Shown in pieces: positions 7,700 through 16,419 of a stretch of 64,000 nucleotides of DNA. Source of the DNA: an uncultured bacterium (GTDB lineage Bacteria > Actinomycetota > Coriobacteriia > Coriobacteriales > Atopobiaceae); the NCBI GenBank assembly GCA_905214865.1, contig CAJMNO010000004.1:62001-126000 (forward strand). The letters are read 5' to 3'. The first letter of the stretch is position 1. Each line of letters starts with the position of its first letter. The position numbers and the translations under genes are program-made. The notes under the pieces are model-generated. The model did no database searches. It was not told where the DNA came from and saw nothing but the letters and a program-made list of their open reading frames with translations.

Positions 7700-8515
7700 A
7701 TGTGCGAGCTCTTTGCCGTCAACTCCAAGTCCCCCATCAACGTCAACCGCTACCTGGCGGAGTTTTATGACCACAGCCACGGGAACCCCCACGGCTGGGG
7801 CCTGACGTACCGCGAGGGGGACTCCGACGACGCCGTGAGGCTCTGGCGCGAGCCCGTCGCCGCGTACGAGTCCAAGCTTCTGCCGACCCTGCTGGAGCAT
7901 CCGATCGAGGCCAGCCACCTGCAGGCCCACATTCGCAACGCGACCTGCGGCACGCTGAGCCCGGAGAACTGCCACCCCTTTCGCGGCAGCGACATCAACG
8001 GCCGCGACTGGACCATGATCCACAACGGCATCCTCTTCAACGAGGGCATGCTCTGGGGCTACGACCAGCGTGAGGAGGGCCAGACCGACAGCGAGCGCGC
8101 CATGCTCTTCTTCCTCGACGTGGTGGACGAGGCGGCGCTGCGCTCCAACGGGCGCCTGGGCTTTGACCAGACCTTCGACGCGCTCGCCGGCGCGGTGTCG
8201 CAGCTGGGCAACCAGAACAAGCTCAACGTGATCCTGGACGACGGCACGTACACCTACGTGCACACCAACACGTCCGAGGTGACCCTGTACTTCAGGCGGG
8301 TGGGCGACGGCCTGGTGTTCAGCACCTATCCCCTGGGCGGGCCCGACGAGGCCGACGCATGGTCCCCCGTCCCGCGCAACCGCCTGATCGCGTATCGCGA
8401 CGGAAAGCTGGTCAGGACCTCCGCACCCCACGGCTACGTGTTCTGCGAGGCGATCCTGGACATCCGCCGTGCCCTGGGCGAGACCTACGTCCCGCCAACG
8501 CAGCAGGTAGCCTAG
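7700..8515 (+). CDS. Class II glutamine amidotransferase, putatively in thiol metabolism
   Basis: A 271-residue stand-alone N-terminal-nucleophile amidotransferase domain (YafJ/EgtC type). The nucleophile is Cys2, directly after the start Met (MCELFAVNS). The NPHGWGL segment, the HIRNATCG segment and the GRDWTMIHNG segment match the glutamine-binding and oxyanion parts of GATase class II proteins. No synthetase domain is attached, so it probably hydrolyses a gamma-glutamyl amide itself, as EgtC does in ergothioneine synthesis. The upstream Cys leader and the operator shared with cysK suggest that the substrate is a gamma-glutamyl thiol or related cysteine source; this is inference. The ATG at 7700 fixes Cys2. 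Confidence 0.85.
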   Translation: MCELFAVNSKSPINVNRYLAEFYDHSHGNPHGWGLTYREGDSDDAVRLWREPVAAYESKLLPTLLEHPIEASHLQAHIRNATCGTLSPENCHPFRGSDINGRDWTMIHNGILFNEGMLWGYDQREEGQTDSERAMLFFLDVVDEAALRSNGRLGFDQTFDALAGAVSQLGNQNKLNVILDDGTYTYVHTNTSEVTLYFRRVGDGLVFSTYPLGGPDEADAWSPVPRNRLIAYRDGKLVRTSAPHGYVFCEAILDIRRALGETYVPPTQQVA

Positions 8516-8556
8516 CTGGCAGTCAGGTCGTCGCGGGTTCGAGCCAAGCAAGGAAG

Positions 8557-8593
8557 GCGCCGCCGCATCCCCGGGTTGGGGGCGCGGCGGCGC
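8557..8593. terminator. Hairpin between convergent genes
   Basis: A 10-bp GC stem (GCGCCGCCGC at 8557-8566 with GCGGCGGCGC at 8584-8593) lies between the amidotransferase and the convergent aminopeptidase. There is no clear T run on either strand, so its role as a bidirectional terminator is only likely. Confidence 0.45.
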
Positions 8594-8642
8594 TTGCATG
8601 CCGGCGGGACGGGCCGCGGGCGAGGGCGGTGGCCCCTCTCCC

Positions 8643-9974
8643 CTAGCCCAGGGTCGCGGACTCCGCTCCGTCGATGGCGACGTTGGTGGAGAGGAACGCG
8701 CGCAGCGCCCTGATGCCCAGCGCGGTGTCGTGCGAGCCGGTGGTCTCGTAGCTGGAGTGCATGGCGAGCTGCGGGAGCCCCACGTCCACGGCGTGCACGC
8801 TCACCTGCGTGTTAGAGAGGTTGCCCAGCGTGGAGCCGCCCTGCATGTCGCTGCGGTTGGCGAAGTGCTGCAGCGGCACCCCCGCGTCGTCGCACACCGC
8901 TCGGAACACGGCACGGCTGAAGGCGTCGGTGGTATAGAGCTGGTTGGCCGCCTCCTTCACCACCAGGCCGCCGTTGAGCCTGCAGCGGTTGGCGTCGTCG
9001 GCGCGCTCCGGGTGGTTGGGGTGCACGGCATGCGCGTTGTCGCAGCTCACGAGGAACGAGCGCGAGAGCGCCCTGAGGTAGCCCTCCTCGGTCATGCCCA
9101 GGGCGAGGGACGCGCGGAGGAGCACGTCGTGCAGGAAGGTCGAGAGTGCCCCCTGCTTGGTGTTGGAGCCCACCTCCTCGTTGTCGAAGCAGCAGTACAC
9201 GGTGATCGCGGACTCGTTGCGAGACGAGAGGAACGCCGCGAGCGACGCGTACGCGCACTGCAGGTCGTCGAGCTTGGGGGACGACACGAACTCGCTTGCC
9301 GCACCCCACACGCAGCCCGGCTGGCGGTTGACCAGGAAGAGGTCGCGCCCCAGCACGTCGTGCGGCTCCACGCCCAGCTCGCCCGCGATCAGGCGGTCGA
9401 CGTCGGCTGCCTTCAGCTCCCCGGCGGAGAGGAGCGGGCACAGGTCGACCTGGCGGTTGGGCGCAAAGCCCTTGTTGACGTCGTGGTCCATGTGGATGGC
9501 GAGGCTGGGGATCAGCACCAGGTCGCGGTCGGGCGCGAGGAGGCGGCTGCGCACCGTGCTGCCGTCGCGCACCATCACGCGGCCGGCGACGGAGAGCGGG
9601 CGGTCAAACCAGGTGTGGTCGATCATGCCGCCGTAGGCCTCCACGTTCAGCCGCAGCGTTCCCTCGGGACCCTCCAGCGCGGGGGCGTCCTTGAGCTTGA
9701 ACGTGGGCGAGTCTCCGTGGGCCGCCGTCATCTGGAAGTGGGGAGCGTCCATGGCGTCACCCACGCGGAGGGCGATCACGCTGGACCCGTTGCGCGTGGC
9801 GTAGTAGGTGCCACCGGGCTCCAGGCGCCACTCGTCACCCTCGGGAAGCTGCTCAAAGCCCGCCGCCTCGAGCCTTCCGGCAATCGTCCTCGTGGTGTGG
9901 AACATGCTGGGGCAGCTCGCGATGAAGTCGATCAGGTCGCGCGAGACCTCCAGGTCATCCTCCATGCCGTCCAT
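8643..9974 (-). CDS. M18 family aminopeptidase
   Basis: A 443-residue cytosolic zinc aminopeptidase of family M18 (aspartyl/general aminopeptidase, ApeB type). It removes N-terminal residues from peptides. Zinc-site regions are visible: MTAAHGDSPTF (first His), IHMDHD, the DNEEVGS acidic motif in the middle of the protein, and the C-terminal MHSSYETTG segment supplying the last His. Length matches the family at about 430-450 residues. The ATG at 9974 is preceded by GGAGGACAC. It is monocistronic, convergent with the amidotransferase, and has a repeat-rich region upstream. Confidence 0.93.
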   Translation of the reverse strand: MDGMEDDLEVSRDLIDFIASCPSMFHTTRTIAGRLEAAGFEQLPEGDEWRLEPGGTYYATRNGSSVIALRVGDAMDAPHFQMTAAHGDSPTFKLKDAPALEGPEGTLRLNVEAYGGMIDHTWFDRPLSVAGRVMVRDGSTVRSRLLAPDRDLVLIPSLAIHMDHDVNKGFAPNRQVDLCPLLSAGELKAADVDRLIAGELGVEPHDVLGRDLFLVNRQPGCVWGAASEFVSSPKLDDLQCAYASLAAFLSSRNESAITVYCCFDNEEVGSNTKQGALSTFLHDVLLRASLALGMTEEGYLRALSRSFLVSCDNAHAVHPNHPERADDANRCRLNGGLVVKEAANQLYTTDAFSRAVFRAVCDDAGVPLQHFANRSDMQGGSTLGNLSNTQVSVHAVDVGLPQLAMHSSYETTGSHDTALGIRALRAFLSTNVAIDGAESATLG

Positions 9975-10166
9975 GTGTCCTCCTTCTCTCGGCGCGCGCG
10001 TCGACCCGTGGATCGATTCGCTGCGCCATGGGGTTGTCTTCTCTCACCCAGCTTAGCGCGAGGACGGGTGAGAGGGGCACGGCCACGTCGCCCGAGCCCC
10101 TCCCGCCGGCTTCCCGCGCTACGGGACCCATTCCCCCGTCTTTGTCTAAGAGGAGGAGTGCATAGG

Positions 10167-10226
10167 TGAACCGCTTCCCATTCCTTGGACTTCAATTTCC
10201 GTGCCCAAGAAATGGGAGGCGGTTCA
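10167..10226. repeat. 60-base near-perfect inverted repeat
   Basis: Arms at 10167-10188 and 10205-10226 are 22 bp each and differ at only two positions. The left arm starts TGAACCGCTTCCCATT and ends CTTGG; the loop is 16 bases. No T run follows, so it does not look like an ordinary terminator. It is the only copy noticed. Confidence 0.65.
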
Positions 10227-10490
10227 GGGTCTGTCGACAGGGGGCCGTCCGGCATCGGAATGTTATGACGTGCTGACGTCGAGGCCCGACCCCCCCTGAG
10301 CCGGCAGAGGGACCACTTGGCTGGGCGATGTTCCCCATTACAGTCAGAGCTGGCCCCCGAGGGATCCTCCAAGCCGTAGGGTTTTCAACAATGCTATTTC
10401 CTTGATTTCCCTAACCTTGTAGATGGCCCCTCTCCGAGGCCGCTGGCCGACCGCCCCCCGTGGGAAATTACGCTCATCAATGTTCGCATC

Positions 10491-10838
10491 ATGGCAGCGG
10501 AATCCCGATGTGATTGCTTTCGTGCGGGGTTCTTGGGGAAGCGCGAACGAGTCCTCGTATTTGCGCAGGTAGACCGGTCATGCAGATTACTGCACCCTGG
10601 CGGCTGGCAGCCGCTTCCCGATATGAGCACTCACGTCGGGAGTTTGCCGCCGTCCGATCGCATTGGCGGTCGCAAATGGCAGGGCACGCCGGATATGGGT
10701 GCTCACATCGGGCTCCATTTGCCGTCCACGTTGGATTGGAATTATCCCAACCCCTCCACCAGCAGGAACACAGGGGCATGCAGCCGTCCTTGCTCAGGCC
10801 CTCCAGCAGAAGCGCTCGCATCGGGATTCCGCTGCCAT
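10491..10838. repeat. Palindromic repeat island 1 with 20-bp terminal inverted repeats
   Basis: The ends are perfect inverted repeats: ATGGCAGCGGAATCCCGATG at 10491-10510 and its complement at 10819-10838. They look like the two halves of one TGAGCACTCA-type palindrome split by about 300 bp. Inside are two further copies: one at about 10605-10651 (TGGCAGCCGCTTCCCGATAT, then GAGCACTCACGTCGGGAG) and a degenerate one at 10677-10725. Confidence 0.65.
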
Positions 10839-10959
10839 AGTTGGAACCCTGATGCATAGGCCCCTGATGGGCCTCCGTCGCCAATCACCCCCGCGTACGC
10901 AAAACGGCCCCCGCGAACATCCGAGGGAGCCGCTGAGGGGACAAGACCCCCTGCAAGCC

Positions 10960-13365
10960 CTACGCAAAGCCGAGCGCGAGCCCGGTCAGGCGCACGGCGA
11001 AGGCGACGACCCAGGCGACCACGCACTGAAACATCACGACCTCAAGCGCGAAGCGCCCGCCCTGCTCCCTCCTGATGGCGGCGATGGCGGCGACGCAGGG
11101 CGTGTACAGCAGGCAGAACACCAGCAGCGAAAGCGCGGAGAGGGGCGAGATCAGCGAGGTGAGGGTGCTGACGCTCCCAAAGAGCACGCTGAGGGTGGCG
11201 ACCACGACCTCCTTGGCCATGAAGCCCGCGATGAGGGCGGTGGTGACCCTCCAGTCGGCAAAGCCGAGCGGCGCAAAGACCGGCGAGATCCAGCTCGCGA
11301 CGACGGCGAGGATCGACTGGCTGGGGTCGGAGACCATCTGGAAGGAAGGGCTGAAGGTCTGCAGCACCCAAATCACCACGGCGGCGGCAAAGACCACGGT
11401 GAACGCCCTCTGGAGGAAGTCCTTGGACTTCTCCCACATGAGCTGGAGGACGCTGCGGGCGGACGGCATGCGGTAGTTGGGAAGCTCCATCACGAAGGGA
11501 ACCGCCTCGCCCTTGGCGAATGTGCGGTGCGAGATCGCCGCGACGGTCACTCCCACCAGGATGCCCAGCAGGTACAGGAAGAGAATCACGATGGCACCGG
11601 TGCCCGGGAAGAACGCCGCAGTGAAGTAGGCGTAGATCGTGAGCTTGGTGGAGCAGCTCATGAACGGCGTGAGCGCAACCGTGATCTTGCGGTCCCGCTC
11701 GGAGGGCAGGGTCCGGGTGGACATGACCGCGGGGACCGTGCAGCCAAAGCCCACGAGCATCGGCACGATCGAGCGGCCGGAGAGGCCGATCTTCCTCAGC
11801 GGCTTGTCCATCACGAACGCGATGCGCGCCATGTAGCCGGTGTCCTCGAGCAGCGAGAGGAAGAAGAACATGGTGACCACGATGGGCAGGATGGGCAGCA
11901 CCGTCCCCACCGCGTTGAAGATGCCGTCGATCACGAGAGAGTGCAGGACCGGGTTGGTGCCCGCCGCGGTGAGCCCGGCGTCAGCCGCGTTGGTGAGCCA
12001 CGTCACCCCGTCGGCGACGAGGTTCTGGAGGAACGCCCCCACCACGTTGAAGGTGAGCCAGAACACCAGCGCCATGATGGCCACGAACGCCGGGATCGCG
12101 GTGTAGCGCCCCGTGAGGACGCGGTCCACGCGCTCGCTGCGCTCGTGCTCCCTCGACTCGTGCGGCTTCACCACGCAGCGCGCCACGACCTTCTCGATGA
12201 AGGAGAAGCGCATGTCCGCTATGGCGGCCGCGCGGTCAAGGCCGCGCTCGTCCTCCATCTGCACGATGATGTGCTCGATCGTCTCGCGCTCGTTCTGGTC
12301 GAGTCGCAGCGCCTCCTCAACGGCGGAGTCGCCCTCCACGAGCTTGGTCGCCGCAAAGCGCAGGGGGATGCCCGCGCGCTCGGCATGGTCCTCGATGAGG
12401 TGCATGATCGCGTGGAGGCAGCGGTGCACGGCGCCCCCGTGGTCCTCGGGGCTGCAGAAGTCCTGGCGGCCGGGGCGCTCCTGGTACTTGGCAACGTGGA
12501 GCGCATGCTCGATCAGCTCGTCCACGCCCTCGTCCTTCGCCGCCGAGATGGGAACGACCGGGATCCCCAGCATGTCCTCCATGCGGTTGACGTGGATGGA
12601 CCCGCCGTTGCCCTGGAGCTCGTCCATCATGTTGAGCGCGAGCACCATCGGCCGGTCAAGCTCCATGAGCTGCATCGTCAGGTACAGGTTGCGCTCTATG
12701 TTGGTGGCGTCCACGATGTCGATGATGCCCGTGGGACGCTGGTCCAGGATGAAGTTCCTGCTGACCATCTCCTCCTGGCTGTAGGGGCTCATGGAGTAGA
12801 TGCCCGGCAGGTCGGTCACGTCCGTGTTGGCATGGCCGCGGATGGCACCGTCCTTGCGGTCCACGGTGACGCCGGGGAAGTTGCCCACGTGCTGGTTGGA
12901 GCCCGTGAGCTGGTTGAACAGCGTGGTCTTGCCGCAGTTCTGGTTGCCCGCGAGGGCAAAGGTGAGCGTGGTCCCCTCGGGCAGGGGGTGCTCGGTGGCC
13001 TTCACGTGGTACCTTCCGCCCTCGCCCAGGCCGGGGTGCTCCATGCCGGAGGGCTTGCCCTTCTCCCCCCGGATGGTCGCATCCTGCCCCGAGGAGGCAC
13101 CCCCTCCCCCGGCCGAGACAGGCGAGACGAGCGTGGCGCCTATACGCTGGGCATCCGCCACGCGCAGGGTGAGCTCATAGCCGTGGAGCCTGAACTCCAT
13201 GGGGTCGCCCATGGGGGCAAACTTCACCAGGGTCGCCCGCGCCCCGGGGATGACGCCCATGTCCAGGAAGTGCTGCCGCAGCGCCCCCTCGCCACCCACG
13301 TTGGTGATAACCGCCGTCTGCCCTATCTTCAGGCTCCCCAGCGTCGTGCCGCGCGCATCTGCCAT
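10960..13365 (-). CDS. feoB: FeoA-FeoB fusion, ferrous iron transporter
   Basis: An 801-residue protein joining an N-terminal FeoA (SH3-like) domain to a complete FeoB Fe(II) transporter. FeoA covers residues 1-80 (SLKIGQTAVI, HFLDMGVIPG). After a Gly-rich linker comes the GTPase domain, with G1 GNQNCGKTT at 140-148, G3 DLPGIYS and G4 NMMD. A GTPase-spacer region and about ten membrane segments follow, including the gate-type motif GFGCTVPAVM. The start is set at 13365 (MADARG) rather than 51 bases upstream, because GAGGGGAC lies before it and the added N-terminus is unlike FeoA. A possible DtxR-type box lies at 13387-13405, so iron repression is likely. Confidence 0.93.
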   Translation of the reverse strand: MADARGTTLGSLKIGQTAVITNVGGEGALRQHFLDMGVIPGARATLVKFAPMGDPMEFRLHGYELTLRVADAQRIGATLVSPVSAGGGGASSGQDATIRGEKGKPSGMEHPGLGEGGRYHVKATEHPLPEGTTLTFALAGNQNCGKTTLFNQLTGSNQHVGNFPGVTVDRKDGAIRGHANTDVTDLPGIYSMSPYSQEEMVSRNFILDQRPTGIIDIVDATNIERNLYLTMQLMELDRPMVLALNMMDELQGNGGSIHVNRMEDMLGIPVVPISAAKDEGVDELIEHALHVAKYQERPGRQDFCSPEDHGGAVHRCLHAIMHLIEDHAERAGIPLRFAATKLVEGDSAVEEALRLDQNERETIEHIIVQMEDERGLDRAAAIADMRFSFIEKVVARCVVKPHESREHERSERVDRVLTGRYTAIPAFVAIMALVFWLTFNVVGAFLQNLVADGVTWLTNAADAGLTAAGTNPVLHSLVIDGIFNAVGTVLPILPIVVTMFFFLSLLEDTGYMARIAFVMDKPLRKIGLSGRSIVPMLVGFGCTVPAVMSTRTLPSERDRKITVALTPFMSCSTKLTIYAYFTAAFFPGTGAIVILFLYLLGILVGVTVAAISHRTFAKGEAVPFVMELPNYRMPSARSVLQLMWEKSKDFLQRAFTVVFAAAVVIWVLQTFSPSFQMVSDPSQSILAVVASWISPVFAPLGFADWRVTTALIAGFMAKEVVVATLSVLFGSVSTLTSLISPLSALSLLVFCLLYTPCVAAIAAIRREQGGRFALEVVMFQCVVAWVVAFAVRLTGLALGFA

Positions 13366-13386
13366 CGAGGTCCCCTCGTCCCGTCC

Positions 13387-13405
13387 AAAAGTTAGCCAAA
13401 CGTTC
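13387..13405. promoter_or_regulatory. Candidate DtxR/IdeR-type iron box upstream of feoAB
   Basis: The 19-bp stretch AAAAGTTAGCCAAACGTTC sits 22 bases before the chosen feoAB start. By eye it matches 12 of 19 positions of the classical actinobacterial iron box, including the central GTTAGCC. The identity of the regulator is not shown in this window. Confidence 0.4.
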
Positions 13406-13663
13406 CTTTTGGTCACATGGTAGCCCTTTCAGACTGCTTATGGGGCGAGAGGGACAATCACGCACGGCCGATGCGGCATCCGTCCGGGTGCGCCCTCCCC
13501 CAGGGCCCCGGCGCAATGCCCCATCCTGGCCACCGAGGGGACGCCGGCTCCCACGCGCCACGACCGCTTCCCTGCCGTCTTCGTGTTTCGTCTCCCCCGG
13601 CCGCCGCTCGCCCCCGCCCACTGCTAGGCTAGGGGGATATGCCTACGCGAGAGGGACCCTGCC

Positions 13664-14638
13664 ATGAACCTGAGCCAAGCAATCGAGCACGCCAACGCCT
13701 TCGTCTTCCCCGGCTTCATGGCGGACGACGCCACGCTCACCGTGGAGCGCCAGCGCAACGAGGAGGCCATCTGCCTCTTGATGGACGCCTGGAAGTCGGC
13801 GCCCGCCGGCCAGGAGCCCTTCCCCTTCGACCTGGTGCTGGGGCTGGCGGACAGGAACCGCGTGAGCTGCGACAGCTACGGCACCGACCGCCTGCGCAAC
13901 GTGTCGCCCAGCTGCCTCTCGCGCAGCCTCTCTAACGACGACCTCATCCGCGCCGTCGCCCGCATGCAGCACCGTGACGAGGCCGAGGTCAGGCGCACCG
14001 CCGGCCCCGACTGCCGCGACCTGGGCATCGCCTACGTGGAGGCACCCGTCTCGGGCACGGTGGTGGGCATCGACATCGAGACCACCGACCGCGACCCCAG
14101 CCGAGGCTACATAGTCAACGTGGGCCTGGAGTTCATGGAGCTTGCCCCCAAGGCAAAGCCCAACCACCCCTTCAGCAGCTGCTGCGGCCTGCCCGAGATG
14201 TACCGCGAGAAGGGCGTGCCCCTCTCCTTCGTGCACCACATCACCTGGAAGGACGTCGAGGGCAAGAAGCCCTTCCGCTCAAACAAGAAGATGCAGGAGG
14301 CGATCCTGGCAGCGCTGACCATGTACCCCTTCATGGCGCACAACGCCGCCTTCGAGGACTCCTGGTTCATGCTCAACATCGACGGCTACGCCGAGGCCCG
14401 CAAGGCGGGCAGGGTCGTCCCCATCGACACCCGCGACATCTGCCGCAAGGTCGACCCCGAGTACAAGACCCTCCCCCACGACTCCCGTCCCGCCGCGCTG
14501 GAGAGCTGGGCCCGCAGGCGCGGCACCCTCAAGGCAGACGAGAAGGAGCGCCACCTTGGCCTGGAGGACGTGGACCTCATGTTCCGCACCGTCCAGGCGG
14601 AGTTTGCCGAGAGGAACATGTTCGCCTCCCCCAAGTAG
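13664..14638 (+). CDS. DnaQ-like 3'-5' exonuclease (DEDDh)
   Basis: A 324-residue protein with a DEDDh exonuclease fold in its C-terminal two thirds. ExoI is VVGIDIETTD (about 128-137), ExoII is FMAHNAAFEDSW (about 225), and ExoIII with the His is HLGLEDVD near 300. The N-terminal 120 residues are not recognised and may be a substrate-binding domain. It is a stand-alone nuclease rather than the epsilon subunit of polymerase III, since no UvrC or polymerase domain is attached. ATG 13664 follows GAGAGGGAC. It is divergent from feoAB. Confidence 0.85.
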   Translation: MNLSQAIEHANAFVFPGFMADDATLTVERQRNEEAICLLMDAWKSAPAGQEPFPFDLVLGLADRNRVSCDSYGTDRLRNVSPSCLSRSLSNDDLIRAVARMQHRDEAEVRRTAGPDCRDLGIAYVEAPVSGTVVGIDIETTDRDPSRGYIVNVGLEFMELAPKAKPNHPFSSCCGLPEMYREKGVPLSFVHHITWKDVEGKKPFRSNKKMQEAILAALTMYPFMAHNAAFEDSWFMLNIDGYAEARKAGRVVPIDTRDICRKVDPEYKTLPHDSRPAALESWARRRGTLKADEKERHLGLEDVDLMFRTVQAEFAERNMFASPK

Positions 14639-14738
14639 CCCGTCCCACCGTCGGATCCCCCCAGCGGGATGTCAGGTTCCACCCCCTAGAACGTGTTGTT
14701 GTCGAAGGCTCGAGCCAGCCAAGTGACAAGGGGTTGAC

Positions 14739-15371
14739 ATGCTGAGAAGAAGACGGGACCGCACGGAGGAGGTGCAGAGGGAGGCACGCCGCCTGGTCGA
14801 CGAGTACGGCGACCTGACGCTGAGACTCGCATACACCTACCTGGGATCACGCCAGGACAGCGAAGACGTAAGCCAGGACGTGCTGTGCAAGCTCCTGTGC
14901 AGGAAGGATCCGTTCAACGGCCCCGAGCACGAGCGGGCGTGGGTCATCCGCTGCACCTCCAACGCCTGCAAGGACCTCCTGAGGAGCGCGTCGAGGCGAA
15001 GGAACGTCTCGCTCGACCAGGTCGCCGAGGTACCGGACGCCACCGCCGAGACGGACGTGGACGGCACACCGGGAGAGGTGACCAGGGCCGTGATGGGCCT
15101 GCCTCCCACATACCGCGAGGTCATCTACCTGCACTACTACGAGGACATGAGCCTTCGGCAGATTGCCGAGGCAGTCGGGACGAGCGAGGGCGCCGTGGCC
15201 AAGAGGCTGAGCCGTGCCCGTGCGGAGCTCCGCGAGAGGCTGGAGGGGACGAGCGATGAGCGACATGGCGGCGAAGTATCGGGACGAGATGGATCGGGTC
15301 GCACTCACCGAGGTGCAGAGGGACAGGATGGCGCGGGCGGTTGCCTCTGCAGCCCTGGGTACGCCCGCTAG
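14739..15371 (+). CDS. ECF-type RNA polymerase sigma factor
   Basis: A 210-residue extracytoplasmic-function sigma factor. Region 2 (residues about 20-85) contains the YLGSRQDSEDVSQDVLCKL core-binding stretch, and region 4 (about 115-165) contains GLPPTYREVIYLHYYEDMSL and the recognition helix in EGAVAKRLSRARAEL. Normal family members end soon after that helix. Here the frame runs on for about 40 more residues (from EGTSDERHGG) and overlaps the anti-sigma gene by 116 bases. The tail is probably not functional, or the frame has been altered near 15250. The adjoining membrane anti-sigma gene is the expected partner. Confidence 0.9.
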   Translation: MLRRRRDRTEEVQREARRLVDEYGDLTLRLAYTYLGSRQDSEDVSQDVLCKLLCRKDPFNGPEHERAWVIRCTSNACKDLLRSASRRRNVSLDQVAEVPDATAETDVDGTPGEVTRAVMGLPPTYREVIYLHYYEDMSLRQIAEAVGTSEGAVAKRLSRARAELRERLEGTSDERHGGEVSGRDGSGRTHRGAEGQDGAGGCLCSPGYAR

Positions 15372-16335
15372 CGGCGAGGCCCCCGTCACCGCGTTCCGGC
15401 CCCGCAGGCGCCACGGGTTCGCCGCCGCGGCGGTCGCCGCAGGCGTCGTGGTGGCGGTGGGACTGGGTGGCTACGCCTACGCGAGCGGCCAGCTGGTGAG
15501 CGTCGCGAGCGCGTTCGACGACGTGTTTGGTGGAGGGACCGCGCCCACCAACGTCACCAACAAGGTCGGCCGCCCGGTCAACGCGGTCGCGACGAGCGGG
15601 GGCATCACCGTCTCCGCAGACGCAATCATGGGAGACGAGCGCAACTACGTGGTGGTCTACAGCATCAGCCGCACCGACGGAAAGCCGCTCGGCACCGTGG
15701 GCACCGACGAGAACGGCACGCTCACGCTGGACGGGCGCCCGCTATCTGCAGACTTCGACCAGAGCGTGGACGGCGCGACCGGCCAGGGCGGCGGAGCATA
15801 CTTCTACGACGCCGACCCCTCCGACAACGCAATACAGCTGGTGACGCAGCTCACCGCCGACACCAACGTGATCGGGGCCACGGTGAACATGCACCTCTCC
15901 GCCATCAACGGGTTGGACGACTCCGTACAGTCCCAGACGCCCGTGGCAACGGGGAGCTGGGACCTCAAGTTCAAGCTCAACTACGAGGCGGACTCCGTGA
16001 GCCTCAAGCCCGCCGGAAGCCTCGCCGTGGCGGGGACGGACGCGAGCGTGCAGTCCGTGAGCGTCTCGCCCGTCGCCGTGAGCGTGGACTACACCGTGAA
16101 CGGCACGGAGGACGCCCCCAAGACGTCCGGCAGGTGGTCGCCCAAGTACCTCGACCTGGGGGACATCACCGTCACCCTGCGCGACGGGACGACCATCACG
16201 GTCCCCAGCGGCGCATGCAGCTCCCACGAGGAGGACGGCAGGACGGTGGTCGAGATGGGCGCGTTCCTGGACCGCACCATCGACCCGTCGCAGGTGGCAT
16301 CCGTGAGCTTTGGCGGCGTGACCGCGACGGCATAG
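15256..16335 (+). CDS. Membrane anti-sigma factor-like protein (DUF4179 type)
   Basis: A 359-residue single-pass membrane protein. The short cytoplasmic N-terminus (MSDMAAKYRDEMDRVALTEVQRDRMARAV) would bind the sigma factor, one hydrophobic helix lies at about residues 55-75, and the rest is an extracytoplasmic beta-rich domain (KVGRPVNAVATSGGITVSAD onward) resembling DUF4179 proteins paired with ECF sigma factors. The ATG at 15256 follows GGAGGGG. The overlap with the upstream sigma gene supports translational coupling. The signal sensed is unknown. Confidence 0.8.
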   Translation: MSDMAAKYRDEMDRVALTEVQRDRMARAVASAALGTPASGEAPVTAFRPRRRHGFAAAAVAAGVVVAVGLGGYAYASGQLVSVASAFDDVFGGGTAPTNVTNKVGRPVNAVATSGGITVSADAIMGDERNYVVVYSISRTDGKPLGTVGTDENGTLTLDGRPLSADFDQSVDGATGQGGGAYFYDADPSDNAIQLVTQLTADTNVIGATVNMHLSAINGLDDSVQSQTPVATGSWDLKFKLNYEADSVSLKPAGSLAVAGTDASVQSVSVSPVAVSVDYTVNGTEDAPKTSGRWSPKYLDLGDITVTLRDGTTITVPSGACSSHEEDGRTVVEMGAFLDRTIDPSQVASVSFGGVTATA

Positions 16336-16419
16336 CCGGAAGGCAGGGCGAGACAAGGCGGGGCGGCGGGCACCAGATGCCCGCCGCTCCGCGCGTTTCA
16401 AGGCAAGGATCCCGGGTTC

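Larger units (their letters stand above)
9975..10959. other. About 1 kb gene-poor region with a long hairpin and a repeat island
   Basis: No gene is supported here. The region holds a 60-base hairpin at 10167-10226 and a nested cluster of palindromic repeats at 10491-10838, each listed separately. Open frames crossing it translate into compositionally odd sequence. Confidence 0.5.

Noticed and set aside
8525..8575. tRNA-like GGGTTCGAGCC sequence after the amidotransferase
   Set aside because: The T-loop-like string is not closed by a T stem, and no anticodon or acceptor stem could be drawn around it.
10663..13395. A 910-codon frame opposite feoAB
   Set aside because: It is fully antisense to the fused iron transporter, with His/Arg/Glu/Gly-rich low-information sequence.
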